Both the position numbers and the translations under genes were made by a program. A stretch of DNA of 7,592 nucleotides from Desulfobacteraceae bacterium UBA2230 (GTDB taxonomy: Bacteria; Desulfobacterota; Desulfobacteria; Desulfobacterales; Desulfosarcinaceae): assembly GCA_002348005.1 (NCBI GenBank), contig DDYQ01000259.1:7510-15101 (forward strand). Direction: 5' to 3'. The notes beneath the pieces are model-generated. The model searched no databases. It had not been told where the DNA came from and saw only the letters and a list, made by a program, of their open reading frames with translations. Below, piece by piece: positions 1 through 5,791 of this stretch; within the stretch, counting starts at the first letter, position 1, and every line of letters starts with the position of its first letter.

Positions 1-1166
1 GCCATGACCACGATCATGGTCTCGCCGATGGCGCGCGATACGGCCAGCAGCACGCCGCCGACGATCCCCGGCAGGGCCGCGGGCAGAACCACCTGCCGGA
101 TCGTCTCCGAATGCGTGGCGCCCAGGCTGTACGCCCCGTCGCGCAGGGACTGCGGCACGGCATTGATGAAGTCGTCGGAGAGCGAGGAGACGAAGGGGAT
201 GATCATGATGCCCATGACCACACCGGCAGCCAGGGCGCTTTCCGATGCCACGTTGAGCCCGAGCCGGCTCCCCATGTCGCGGACCCAGGGCGCCACCGTG
301 AGGGCCGCAAAGAACCCGTAGACCACCGTGGGAATTCCGGCCAGCACCTCGATCAAAGGCTTGGCTACCGTCCGGAAGCGCTTGCCGGCGTATTCCGAAA
401 GGTAGACTGCCGACATCAGGCCCAGCGGGACCGCCACGGCCATGGCGATGGCGGAGATCAAGGCCGTTCCGGCAAAAACGGGCACCGCCCCGAAAGCGCC
501 CGAGGAACCCACCTGATCCTCCCGGATGGCCATCTGGGGACTCCATTGCAAGCCGAAGATAAATTCGGTCACCGGCACCGTGCTGAAAAAGCGAAGGGCC
601 TCATACATCACCGAAAGAACGATTCCGATGGTCGTGAAAATCGCGATGGTCGAGCATACGGCCAGCAGAACGGTCAGAATGGCTTCGACCTGATTGCGGG
701 CCCTCAGGGAGGGTCCGATCCGGGCGCGCACCAGCAACCCTGCGGACAGCACGCCGGTGATCAGGAGCACCGCCTGCGCCGCGCGGCTCGTGCTGCGCAG
801 CGAGTGGTAGCGGCTTGCGGCGCGTGCAATCGCCGGGTCGCTAGCCGGCGAAACCAGGGCGCCGCTTTCAAGGTTGCGGATTTCGTTGATCACCAGACTG
901 AGCCGCTGCGGCGGCTGATTGCGCATGGATTCCGGAAGTTCGCGAATCACCAGCCGTATGACGATTTGTGGTTCGAACGCCAGCCACGCCAGAAAGAGCA
1001 GCAGCGCCGGCAGGGCGCACCAGAGCAGGGCCAGCAGGCCGTGATAGTGTGGCCTGGAGTGCAGTTTCAACGAGCGCCCCGCCAGGGCGAACGCCCGGCG
1101 CCGGGCGATGTAGAACGCGCCGCTGGAAAGGATCAGCAAAATCGTCAAAAGCAGAAAGGGGGACAT
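1..1166 (-). CDS. pstC: Phosphate ABC transporter permease PstC, long form (partial, C-terminus outside window)
   Basis: Inner-membrane permease subunit of the high-affinity PstSCAB phosphate importer, which pairs with PstA and is driven by the ATPase PstB. I translated 388 residues from the ATG at 1166-1164; the frame is still open at position 1. An AGGAG ribosome-binding site lies 9 bp before the ATG. Hydrophobic segments fall near residues 3-20, 43-63, 131-146, 160-187 and 225-255. The core domain is clear: 'IEVLAGIPTVVYGFFA' (272-287), the EAA loop that contacts the ATPase with 'GAYSLGAT' and 'QVVLPAALPGI' (344-368), and 'AVSRAIGETMIVVM' (375-388), typical of PstC. About 150 residues precede the core, including a hydrophilic stretch at about 65-130 that is probably periplasmic. 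This matches the long PstC subfamily (I recall the N-terminal Pfam family DUF3708) rather than the shorter E. coli form. Roughly 70-80 residues should be missing. pstA is expected next, to the left. No pstS lies immediately upstream; phoU is divergent instead. Confidence 0.95.
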   Translation of the reverse strand, partial: MSPFLLLTILLILSSGAFYIARRRAFALAGRSLKLHSRPHYHGLLALLWCALPALLLFLAWLAFEPQIVIRLVIRELPESMRNQPPQRLSLVINEIRNLESGALVSPASDPAIARAASRYHSLRSTSRAAQAVLLITGVLSAGLLVRARIGPSLRARNQVEAILTVLLAVCSTIAIFTTIGIVLSVMYEALRFFSTVPVTEFIFGLQWSPQMAIREDQVGSSGAFGAVPVFAGTALISAIAMAVAVPLGLMSAVYLSEYAGKRFRTVAKPLIEVLAGIPTVVYGFFAALTVAPWVRDMGSRLGLNVASESALAAGVVMGIMIIPFVSSLSDDFINAVPQSLRDGAYSLGATHSETIRQVVLPAALPGIVGGVLLAVSRAIGETMIVVM

Positions 1167-1209
1167 CCTGACACTCTCCTGTCGTGTGCTTGCGCAACGT
1201 ACGGGCGGA

Positions 1210-1249
1210 TTGTTAGGATGGCATTAGGGGTCCACTAAGATTCGGTTAA
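1210..1249 (-). promoter_or_regulatory. Putative Pho box array facing pstC (four 7-mers, 11-bp period)
   Basis: Read on the minus strand, four 7-mers start exactly 11 bp apart: TTAACCG (1249-1243), TTAGTGG (1238-1232), CTAATGC (1227-1221) and CTAACAA (1216-1210). All share YTA at their first three positions. No unit fits the pattern at the next 11-bp step on either side. PhoB/PhoP-family response regulators are known to bind direct repeats with this 7+4 geometry. Four units would hold two dimers. The array ends 43 bp before the pstC ATG, as expected for an activator site at the -35 region. I see no convincing -10 hexamer; TACGTT at 1201-1196 is the best placed. Assignment to PhoB is inferred from geometry and neighbours. 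Confidence 0.68.
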
Positions 1250-1302
1250 TCCGCGCCCTCTGCGGGCAGACCGCCCAAGGCGCCGGCCCGAAAGCGAGGG
1301 AT

Positions 1303-1342
1303 CTAACCGTATTCTAACCGTGCGCTCACACAGGCCTAAAGT
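1303..1342 (+). promoter_or_regulatory. Putative Pho box array facing phoU (four 7-mers, 11-bp period)
   Basis: On the plus strand four 7-mers lie 11 bp apart: CTAACCG (1303-1309), an identical CTAACCG (1314-1320), CTCACAC (1325-1331) and CTAAAGT (1336-1342). The two perfect copies make chance unlikely, and the period equals that of the opposite-facing array at 1210-1249. The array ends 52 bp before the phoU ATG. Its last unit overlaps the left arm of the hairpin at 1334-1376. I infer a PhoB-type activator site for phoU. A GC-rich 53-bp spacer (1250-1302) separates the two arrays. No clear -10 hexamer is visible. Confidence 0.7.
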
Positions 1343-1376
1343 GCCTGCGGAACAGTACGCAGGCACAGGCTTTTTT
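1334..1376 (+). terminator. Terminator-like hairpin in the phoU leader
   Basis: A perfect 9-bp inverted repeat, GTGCCTGCG (1341-1349) and CGCAGGCAC (1358-1366), encloses an 8-nt loop. It can be extended by GCCT (1334-1337) pairing with AGGC (1367-1370) across a three-A bulge. Six T's follow at once (1371-1376). This is the form of a rho-independent terminator reading rightward, but it ends only 18 bp before the phoU start. It could block read-through into phoU, attenuate a longer leader, or act as a DNA dyad for a regulator. Which of these applies cannot be told from sequence. Confidence 0.6.
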
Positions 1377-1394
1377 CTTCTGAAAGGGATTGCG

Positions 1395-2051
1395 ATGACC
1401 AAACATTTCCGCAGGGAGCTGGAAAGCATCAAGAAGCGGATCCTGATTCTAGGATCGCTGGTGGAAGACCGGGTGCGCATGGCGAGCGGCGCCATCGAGG
1501 CGATGAATGCCGAGACGGCCGCGGCCATCATCCGTTCGGACTACGAGATCGACCAGCTGGAAGTCGAACTGGAAGAGGAGTGCCTCAAGGTCCTGGCGCT
1601 GCACCAGCCGGTCGCCGTCGACCTGCGCTTCATCATCGCGGTGATCAAGATCAACAACGAACTGGAACGCATCGGCGATCAGGCCGTCAACATCGCGCAG
1701 CGCATCGAAGTGATTGCGAAACGTCCCCGCCCCCCTTTCAGCTTCGACTACTCGGTGATGTGCGAAAAAGCCATCCGGATGCTGAAGATGAGCCTGGACG
1801 CACTGGTCAACCTGGATGTGGATCTGGCCTACAAGGTGATCATGCTGGATGACGAGGTGGACCAGATGAAGAAGGAGGCCTACGACAAGATGAAGCAGGC
1901 CGTAAAGGAACTGCCCGAACGGGTCGGGTACTACATCAATCTGCTGCTGATCTCGCGCCACCTGGAACGGCTGGCGGATCACTGCACCAACATCGCCGAA
2001 GAGGTCATCTACCTGGTGGAAGGTGAGATTTTCCGCCATGCCAAGTACTGA
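1395..2051 (+). CDS. phoU: Phosphate signalling protein PhoU
   Basis: Cytoplasmic, metal-binding, all-helical regulator that links the PstSCAB transporter to the sensor kinase PhoR and holds the Pho regulon off when phosphate is plentiful. The 218 residues form the usual two-repeat PhoU fold. Each repeat has the E-x3-D-x3-N metal-cluster signature: E91/D95/N99 in 'ELERIGDQAVN' and E191/D195/N199 in 'HLERLADHCTN'. The start 'MTKHFRREL' at 1395 has an AAGGGA site 5 bp upstream and gives a normal family length. The frame is open further upstream to a GTG at 1320, but that would put the Pho box and hairpin into the protein, so I reject it. phoU is divergent from pstC rather than last in a pst operon. 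Its 3' end overlaps the opposing membrane-protein gene by 47 bp. Confidence 0.96.
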   Translation: MTKHFRRELESIKKRILILGSLVEDRVRMASGAIEAMNAETAAAIIRSDYEIDQLEVELEEECLKVLALHQPVAVDLRFIIAVIKINNELERIGDQAVNIAQRIEVIAKRPRPPFSFDYSVMCEKAIRMLKMSLDALVNLDVDLAYKVIMLDDEVDQMKKEAYDKMKQAVKELPERVGYYINLLLISRHLERLADHCTNIAEEVIYLVEGEIFRHAKY

Positions 2052-2811
2052 AAAAGCCGGCGACATTGAGGACGCTTTTTTTGCTGCGGGCTGCGCGTCC
2101 GGCGGAGACGGCATTGTTTTCAGCACGCTGTACGCAGCGTCTGGCATCGACCGAATAGAGCAGCGCGCCGTACAGCATCATCGTTCCGCCGGCCATCTCC
2201 ATGAACTCCTCCAGGCAGACTTCGATAACGTGGAGCACCGAGCCCTTGGTAAGGAACTGGTAGCCGATAACCTCGAGCACGACTGCGCCGCCGATGAAAA
2301 TGGCCATGCCGAGCGCGATGGATCGGAACGCCAGCGGCAGGTAGCGCGCCGCTCGAACGAGCTGCCCCCAGCAGGCGGCGATCAGCAGCAGACCGAGTGC
2401 GCCGTAAACGAAGACCCAGACGCCGTGATCCCCCCTGAAGCTCGGCGCCCAATCCACCTGGGTGGCGACTTTGGTGATGGTCTCGTGGAAGTAGAGCGCT
2501 TCATCGGCCGACAGAAAGATGAATCCGAGGCTGAGCAGCACCAGAAACCAGCGGGAGGGTTCCAGCTCCGATCTGCGCTGGGACGCGTGCAGGGCGAAGA
2601 GCAGGCCGATTATCGCCAGCTGCGTGCTGGACAGCCATTGGGCGATGTTGGCATCGTCGCTGTTCAAATCGAACAGGCGCCGGATGGTCCAGATCTGAGG
2701 GTCTATGGCGGATTCAAGCACGTAGGCCAATACGAGCAGAAGCTCAATGCCGATCATACCGAGAATCCAGCGCCTCAGACTGCCGTACGACAATTCCAGA
2801 GTGATCCCCAT
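2005..2811 (-). CDS. Uncharacterised six-helix integral membrane protein
   Basis: Function unknown; I do not recognise the family by name. The 268-residue protein has six likely membrane helices, near residues 15-35, 60-77, 87-105, 130-150, 162-187 and 204-222, then a basic hydrophilic tail of about 45 residues. Unusually many acidic and histidine residues lie in or beside the helices: 'SADEALYFHE' (101-110, with D103, E104, H109, E110), E180 in helix 5, H194, and 'EEFMEM' (201-206, with E201, E202, E205). Such a set could form a metal site or a polar active site in the membrane, but this is only suggestive. The ATG at 2811 is preceded by AAAGGA about 6 bp upstream, supporting the start. The last 15 or so codons overlap the 3' end of phoU on the other strand, and this tail is probably not conserved. 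No operon partner is evident; the gene upstream is separated by 349 bp and a terminator. Confidence 0.8.
   Translation of the reverse strand: MGITLELSYGSLRRWILGMIGIELLLVLAYVLESAIDPQIWTIRRLFDLNSDDANIAQWLSSTQLAIIGLLFALHASQRRSELEPSRWFLVLLSLGFIFLSADEALYFHETITKVATQVDWAPSFRGDHGVWVFVYGALGLLLIAACWGQLVRAARYLPLAFRSIALGMAIFIGGAVVLEVIGYQFLTKGSVLHVIEVCLEEFMEMAGGTMMLYGALLYSVDARRCVQRAENNAVSAGRAARSKKSVLNVAGFFSTWHGGKSHLPPGR
2051..2082 (+). terminator. Possible phoU terminator (weak hairpin with T-run)
   Basis: Beginning at the last base of the phoU stop codon, AAAAAGC (2051-2057) can pair with GCTTTTT (2074-2080) around a 16-nt loop, with seven T's at 2076-2082. The stem is mostly A-T and the loop is large, so it is weak. 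The A/T symmetry means it could act in both directions, but on the minus strand it lies inside the membrane-protein coding sequence. Confidence 0.35.
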
Positions 2812-3103
2812 TTCGAATCCTTTCTGTGTCCGGCCTCTCTCCCGTTTGAGGCGCTTGATGGTTCGACTGTTTCACCCCCTGGACGCCGGATGCCGTGAGC
2901 GGTTGCCGGGCTGTCGCCTGGAGGATCATTCTGCAGAGGGCAGAAGCGTCTGAACGGCTGATATGAATGCTGCGGCAAGCACGATCATCCCGTTCCGGTG
3001 GAAAGAACGGGGGCTGGGATCGATGCGCAAGCGTTTTTCCGGGAGCCGAATTGGGTCTGGAAGAATAATGGCCGTAATGTAAACACGATTGATCGGCGCT
3101 CAA
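2812..3103. other. Non-coding spacer upstream of the membrane-protein gene
   Basis: No credible gene is seen here on either strand; the open frames are short and of odd composition. The stretch should carry the promoter of the leftward membrane-protein gene. A TTTACA on the minus strand (3083-3078) resembles a -35 box but has no good -10 hexamer at the right distance. A GG-N10-GC match with TTGC at its 3' end (3040-3027, minus strand) loosely resembles a sigma-54 site, but the -24 half is poor. Neither is strong enough to call. Confidence 0.5.
2989..3011. repeat. Inverted repeat in the spacer before the membrane-protein gene
   Basis: A perfect 7-bp inverted repeat, CCCGTTC (2989-2995) and GAACGGG (3005-3011), has a 9-nt loop. 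No T-run follows on either strand, so it is not a typical terminator. It may be a leader-RNA hairpin or an operator for the leftward gene, or chance in GC-rich DNA. Confidence 0.4.
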
Positions 3104-3147
3104 CAAAAAAAGGCGGGCCGGCTGAAATTTCGGACGGCCCGTCTTTT
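3104..3147 (-). terminator. Rho-independent terminator of the dehydrogenase gene
   Basis: Read leftward, CGGGCCG (3141-3135) pairs with CGGCCCG (3120-3114) around a 14-nt loop, and a run of seven T's follows (plus-strand A's at 3104-3110). It begins 13 bp after the stop codon of the malate/tartrate dehydrogenase gene, the right place for its terminator. The right flank also gives TCTTTT in the plus direction, so it may work both ways. It separates the dehydrogenase transcript from the membrane-protein gene. Confidence 0.85.
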
Positions 3148-3160
3148 GTCGGGACAGCGC

Positions 3161-4225
3161 TCAGCCGGCGTTTTGGATTTCAGCCAGAACCGCGTCCGTA
3201 AATTCAGCGGTCCCCGCCGACCCGCCCAGGTCGCGGGTGAGCACACCCCTGCCGGTCACCGCCTCGATGGCACGCAGCAGCGCGCTGCCGGCCTCTTGCT
3301 CGCCCAGGAAATCGAGCATCATCTGTACCGACCAGAGGGTTCCGACGGGATTGGCGATGCCCTTGCCGGCGATATCCGGCGCGGAGCCGTGAACCGGCTC
3401 GAACATGGAGGGATAGACTTTCTCCACATTGAGATTCGCCGAAGGCGCGATGCCGATGCCGCCCGCGATGGCCGGTCCGAGATCGGAGAGGATGTCGCCG
3501 AACAGATTGCTGCCGACCACCACGTCGAACCAGTCGGGATGCAGCACGAAGTGGGCGGTCAGAATGTCGATATGGAACTGATCCCGCCGGATGTCGGGAT
3601 ATTCGGCGCCCAGGGTCTGGAAGCGTTCATCCCAGAACGGCATGGTGAACCGGATGCCGTTCGACTTGGTCGCCGAGGTCACATGCTGTTTCGGCCGGCT
3701 GCGGGCATACTCGAACGCGAAGCGCAGGATGCGGTCGACCCCGGTCCTGGAAAAGATCGTCTCCTGGACCACCACCTCGCGGTCCGAACCTGAAAAGAGC
3801 CGTCCGCCGATTTCGGAATACTCGCCTTCCGTGTTTTCGCGCACGATCACGAAATCGATATCTTCGCTTTTCCGGTCGGCCAGCGGGGTTCGGATTCCCG
3901 GCAGCAGACGCACCGGCCGGAGGTTGACGTACTGGTCGAAGGTCCGGCGGATGGGCAGCAGCAAACCCCACAAAGAGACATGGTCCGGCACTTTGGGATG
4001 GCCCACCGCACCCAGCAGGATCGCGTCGAACCCCCTGAGCCGCTCCAGGGCATCCGGCGGCATCATGACACCCTGCTCGAGAAAGTACTGACATGAAAAT
4101 GGAAATGTTTCAAAGGTCAGGTCGAACCCGAATTTGAGGGCCAGCGCTTCGAGGCTCCGCACCCCTTCCGGAACCACTTCCCTGCCGATCCCGTCACCGG
4201 GGATCAAGGCGATCCGATACATCAT
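3161..4225 (-). CDS. dmlA: D-malate / tartrate dehydrogenase (decarboxylating), DmlA/TtuC type
   Basis: Cytoplasmic NAD- and divalent-metal-dependent beta-decarboxylating dehydrogenase. Family members oxidise D-malate to pyruvate and CO2; some also act on tartrate or 3-isopropylmalate. The 354 residues match the DmlA length of about 361. Seen in order: 'ALIPGDGIGREV' (6-17); 'DHVSLWGLLLPIRR' (81-94) and 'NLRPVRLLPG' (101-110), which are the DmlA-type substrate segments rather than those of a standard LeuB; 'VRENTEGEY' (128-136) with R129 and Y136; K187 in 'SATKSNG'; D220 in 'HIDIL'; metal ligands D244 and D248 in 'NLFGDILSD'; and 'EPVHGSAPDIAGKGIANP' (276-293), with D284 consistent with NAD. 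Met-Met at the start gives two ATGs; the first (4225) has GGGAG about 6 bp upstream. It follows the efflux genes by 98 bp, possibly with its own promoter, and ends at a clear terminator. True substrate preference needs assay. Confidence 0.9.
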   Translation of the reverse strand: MMYRIALIPGDGIGREVVPEGVRSLEALALKFGFDLTFETFPFSCQYFLEQGVMMPPDALERLRGFDAILLGAVGHPKVPDHVSLWGLLLPIRRTFDQYVNLRPVRLLPGIRTPLADRKSEDIDFVIVRENTEGEYSEIGGRLFSGSDREVVVQETIFSRTGVDRILRFAFEYARSRPKQHVTSATKSNGIRFTMPFWDERFQTLGAEYPDIRRDQFHIDILTAHFVLHPDWFDVVVGSNLFGDILSDLGPAIAGGIGIAPSANLNVEKVYPSMFEPVHGSAPDIAGKGIANPVGTLWSVQMMLDFLGEQEAGSALLRAIEAVTGRGVLTRDLGGSAGTAEFTDAVLAEIQNAG

Positions 4226-4275
4226 GGCTGTCTCCCGTCGAGGTTAATCGTGAAGGCCGGTCGAAACGGCAGCGC

Positions 4276-4306
4276 ACTATAAAGCGTCAGGTCAGGTGTA
4301 ACGCAA
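4276..4306 (-). promoter_or_regulatory. Possible sigma-70 promoter for the dehydrogenase gene
   Basis: On the minus strand TTGCGT (4306-4301) and TATAGT (4281-4276, five of six matches to the -10 consensus) are 19 bp apart, longer than ideal. Shifting to TTTATA gives a 17-bp spacing but a worse -10. The site lies in the 98-bp gap after the efflux lipoprotein gene, about 50 bp before the dehydrogenase start. No convincing terminator for the efflux genes is seen in this gap, so read-through from the efflux operon is also possible. Confidence 0.4.
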
Positions 4307-4323
4307 CGGCCGGTTTCCTGCGC

Positions 4324-5784
4324 TCAGCGTTCATCTTTCGACGCCGCGGTCTGCCATCCTCCACCCAGGGCTTTGTACAGCCTCACCAGATGAGAGGTCA
4401 GAGCGCCGTATCCGACGGCCAGATCGTCCTGCAGCGCCTGCAGCGAACGCTGCGCCTCCAGCACGTCGCTGAACGGGACCAGTCCGGCCCGATATTGATC
4501 GTCGGCCACCTCGTAGGCCTTCCGGGCGGCGTCTGCGGCGGCGGACAACGATTCCAGCCGCATCTGCTCCTGGGCGAAGGCGGTGAGTGCGTTTTCCACT
4601 TCGGCCAGGGCATTCAGCACGGTGGCCTGATAGGCGACCAGCGCCTGTTCCTGGAGTGCCGACTGCGCCTGGATGTTGTTGCGGATGGCGCCGGCATCGA
4701 AGATGCGCCAGGAGAGCGAGGGGCCGAAATGATAGAAACGATCGGCCCAGTCGAACAGATCGCCGCTGCCGATCGATTCCATTCCAATGCTGCCCAACAG
4801 GCGCAGCCGGGGATAGAGATCGGCCGTGGCCACGCCGATCCGGGCGGTCTGGGCGGCCAGGTAACGCTCGGCACGCCGGATGTCGGGTCGCTGGCGCAGG
4901 GTCTCGGCCGGTATCCCCACCACCACCTCGGCCGGCGGGGTGGGAATCGCCCGCGGGTCGCCCAGCGCGGCGGCGAAGGCGCCCGGTTGTTGTCCGAGCA
5001 GCACGGCCAGCCGGTTTCGGGCGGCCGTCCGTCCGGTTTGCAGCAGGGGCAGCAGGGCGCGGGTGTTTTCGAGGCTGTACAGCGACTGCTGCACGGCCAG
5101 TTCGCTGATCATCCCGGCCTCGAAGCGGGATTGGTTCAAGGCGTAGGATTCTTCCTGAAGGGCGATGTTCTTGCGGGCCACGGCGACACGCACTTCGAAA
5201 GTGCGCATTTCCACGTAATTCAGGGCCACCTCGGCCGCCAGGCTCACCATCACGTCGCGCAGATTCTCTTCGGTGGCTTCGAGCACGGCCTGGGCCGCCT
5301 CCACCGAGCGGCGCACCCCTCCGAACAGGTCGATCTCCCAGCCGGCATCGAAAGCGGCCGAATAGAGTTCTCCCTCGCGCGCCAGGCCGGTATCGGCGCT
5401 GTTGCGGAACGTGACGGCCGAAGCGCCGGCATCCAGCGTCGGGAAGTAATCCGCGCGGCGGATGCCCCGCAGGGCCCGGGCCTCACGTACGCGGGCCAGG
5501 GCGCCCTGCAGATCCAGATTGCCCCGCAGCGCCTGCTCGACCAGCGCGTCGAGGGTTTCGTCCTCCAGCGTGGCCCACCAGTTCCCCAGCACCTGGGGAT
5601 CGTACGGTCCGCTGCGCAGCCCGCCCGAGAACTCGCTGTGCCACTGCGCCGGCGCATCGGGCGCCGCCCGTGTATAATCCGGACCCACGGAACAGCCGGC
5701 CAGCATCGTCGCCAGGCCGAGCAGGCAACACACCACGGCAGCCGTTCTGCACGGCAACCGTCTGAACCCCAACGCGCATCCCAT
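4324..5784 (-). CDS. RND efflux outer-membrane lipoprotein, NodT/OprM family
   Basis: Outer-membrane channel of a tripartite efflux pump: a TolC/OprM-like trimer that gives the inner-membrane pump an exit duct. The 486-residue protein starts with a basic, hydrophobic signal peptide ending in the lipobox L28-A29-G30-C31, so it should be lipidated at Cys31. 'SVGPDY' follows directly, typical of this family. Two outer-membrane efflux repeats follow. The first includes 'NWWATLEDETLDALVEQAL' (68-86) and 'GWEIDLFGGVRRS' (148-160). The second includes 'LRQRPDIRRAERYLAA' (296-311), 'ADLYPRLRLLGSIG' (321-334), 'SWRIFDAGAIRNNI' (358-371) and 'AGLVPFSDVLEAQRSL' (433-448). Its ATG is only 7 bp after the pump stop codon, with GGAG and AAGGGA motifs spanning the junction, so the two are co-transcribed and probably co-translated. 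The substrate cannot be told from this subunit. Confidence 0.95.
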   Translation of the reverse strand: MGCALGFRRLPCRTAAVVCCLLGLATMLAGCSVGPDYTRAAPDAPAQWHSEFSGGLRSGPYDPQVLGNWWATLEDETLDALVEQALRGNLDLQGALARVREARALRGIRRADYFPTLDAGASAVTFRNSADTGLAREGELYSAAFDAGWEIDLFGGVRRSVEAAQAVLEATEENLRDVMVSLAAEVALNYVEMRTFEVRVAVARKNIALQEESYALNQSRFEAGMISELAVQQSLYSLENTRALLPLLQTGRTAARNRLAVLLGQQPGAFAAALGDPRAIPTPPAEVVVGIPAETLRQRPDIRRAERYLAAQTARIGVATADLYPRLRLLGSIGMESIGSGDLFDWADRFYHFGPSLSWRIFDAGAIRNNIQAQSALQEQALVAYQATVLNALAEVENALTAFAQEQMRLESLSAAADAARKAYEVADDQYRAGLVPFSDVLEAQRSLQALQDDLAVGYGALTSHLVRLYKALGGGWQTAASKDER

Positions 5785-5791
5785 GGTCCCT

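Noticed and set aside
111..1238. Open plus-strand frame of 375 codons opposite pstC
   Set aside because: The minus strand encodes unmistakable PstC; the plus translation is rich in H, G, R and Q and also runs through the Pho-box region.
1250..1302. Short inverted repeats (for example CCCTC/GAGGG at 1256-1300) in the spacer between the two arrays
   Set aside because: Stems of 4-5 bp in very GC-rich DNA are expected by chance, and they do not align with the arrays.
1320..1394. Upstream GTG start extending PhoU by 25 residues
   Set aside because: The extension would encode the hairpin and part of the Pho array and has no family counterpart; the ATG at 1395 has a good ribosome-binding site.
2023..2898. 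Open plus-strand frame of 291 codons over the membrane-protein gene
   Set aside because: The minus frame has membrane-helix pattern, a ribosome-binding site and a sensible start; the plus frame has no hydrophobic core or known motif.
3027..3040. Sigma-54-like GG-N10-GC element on the minus strand
   Set aside because: Only the -12 half (TTGC) is good; the -24 half (GGAAA) departs from TGGCAC, and such matches are common by chance.
4280..4306. Possible efflux-operon terminator from GCGT/ACGC pairing in the minus strand
   Set aside because: Only a 4-bp stem with a 13-nt loop and three T's; too weak to call.
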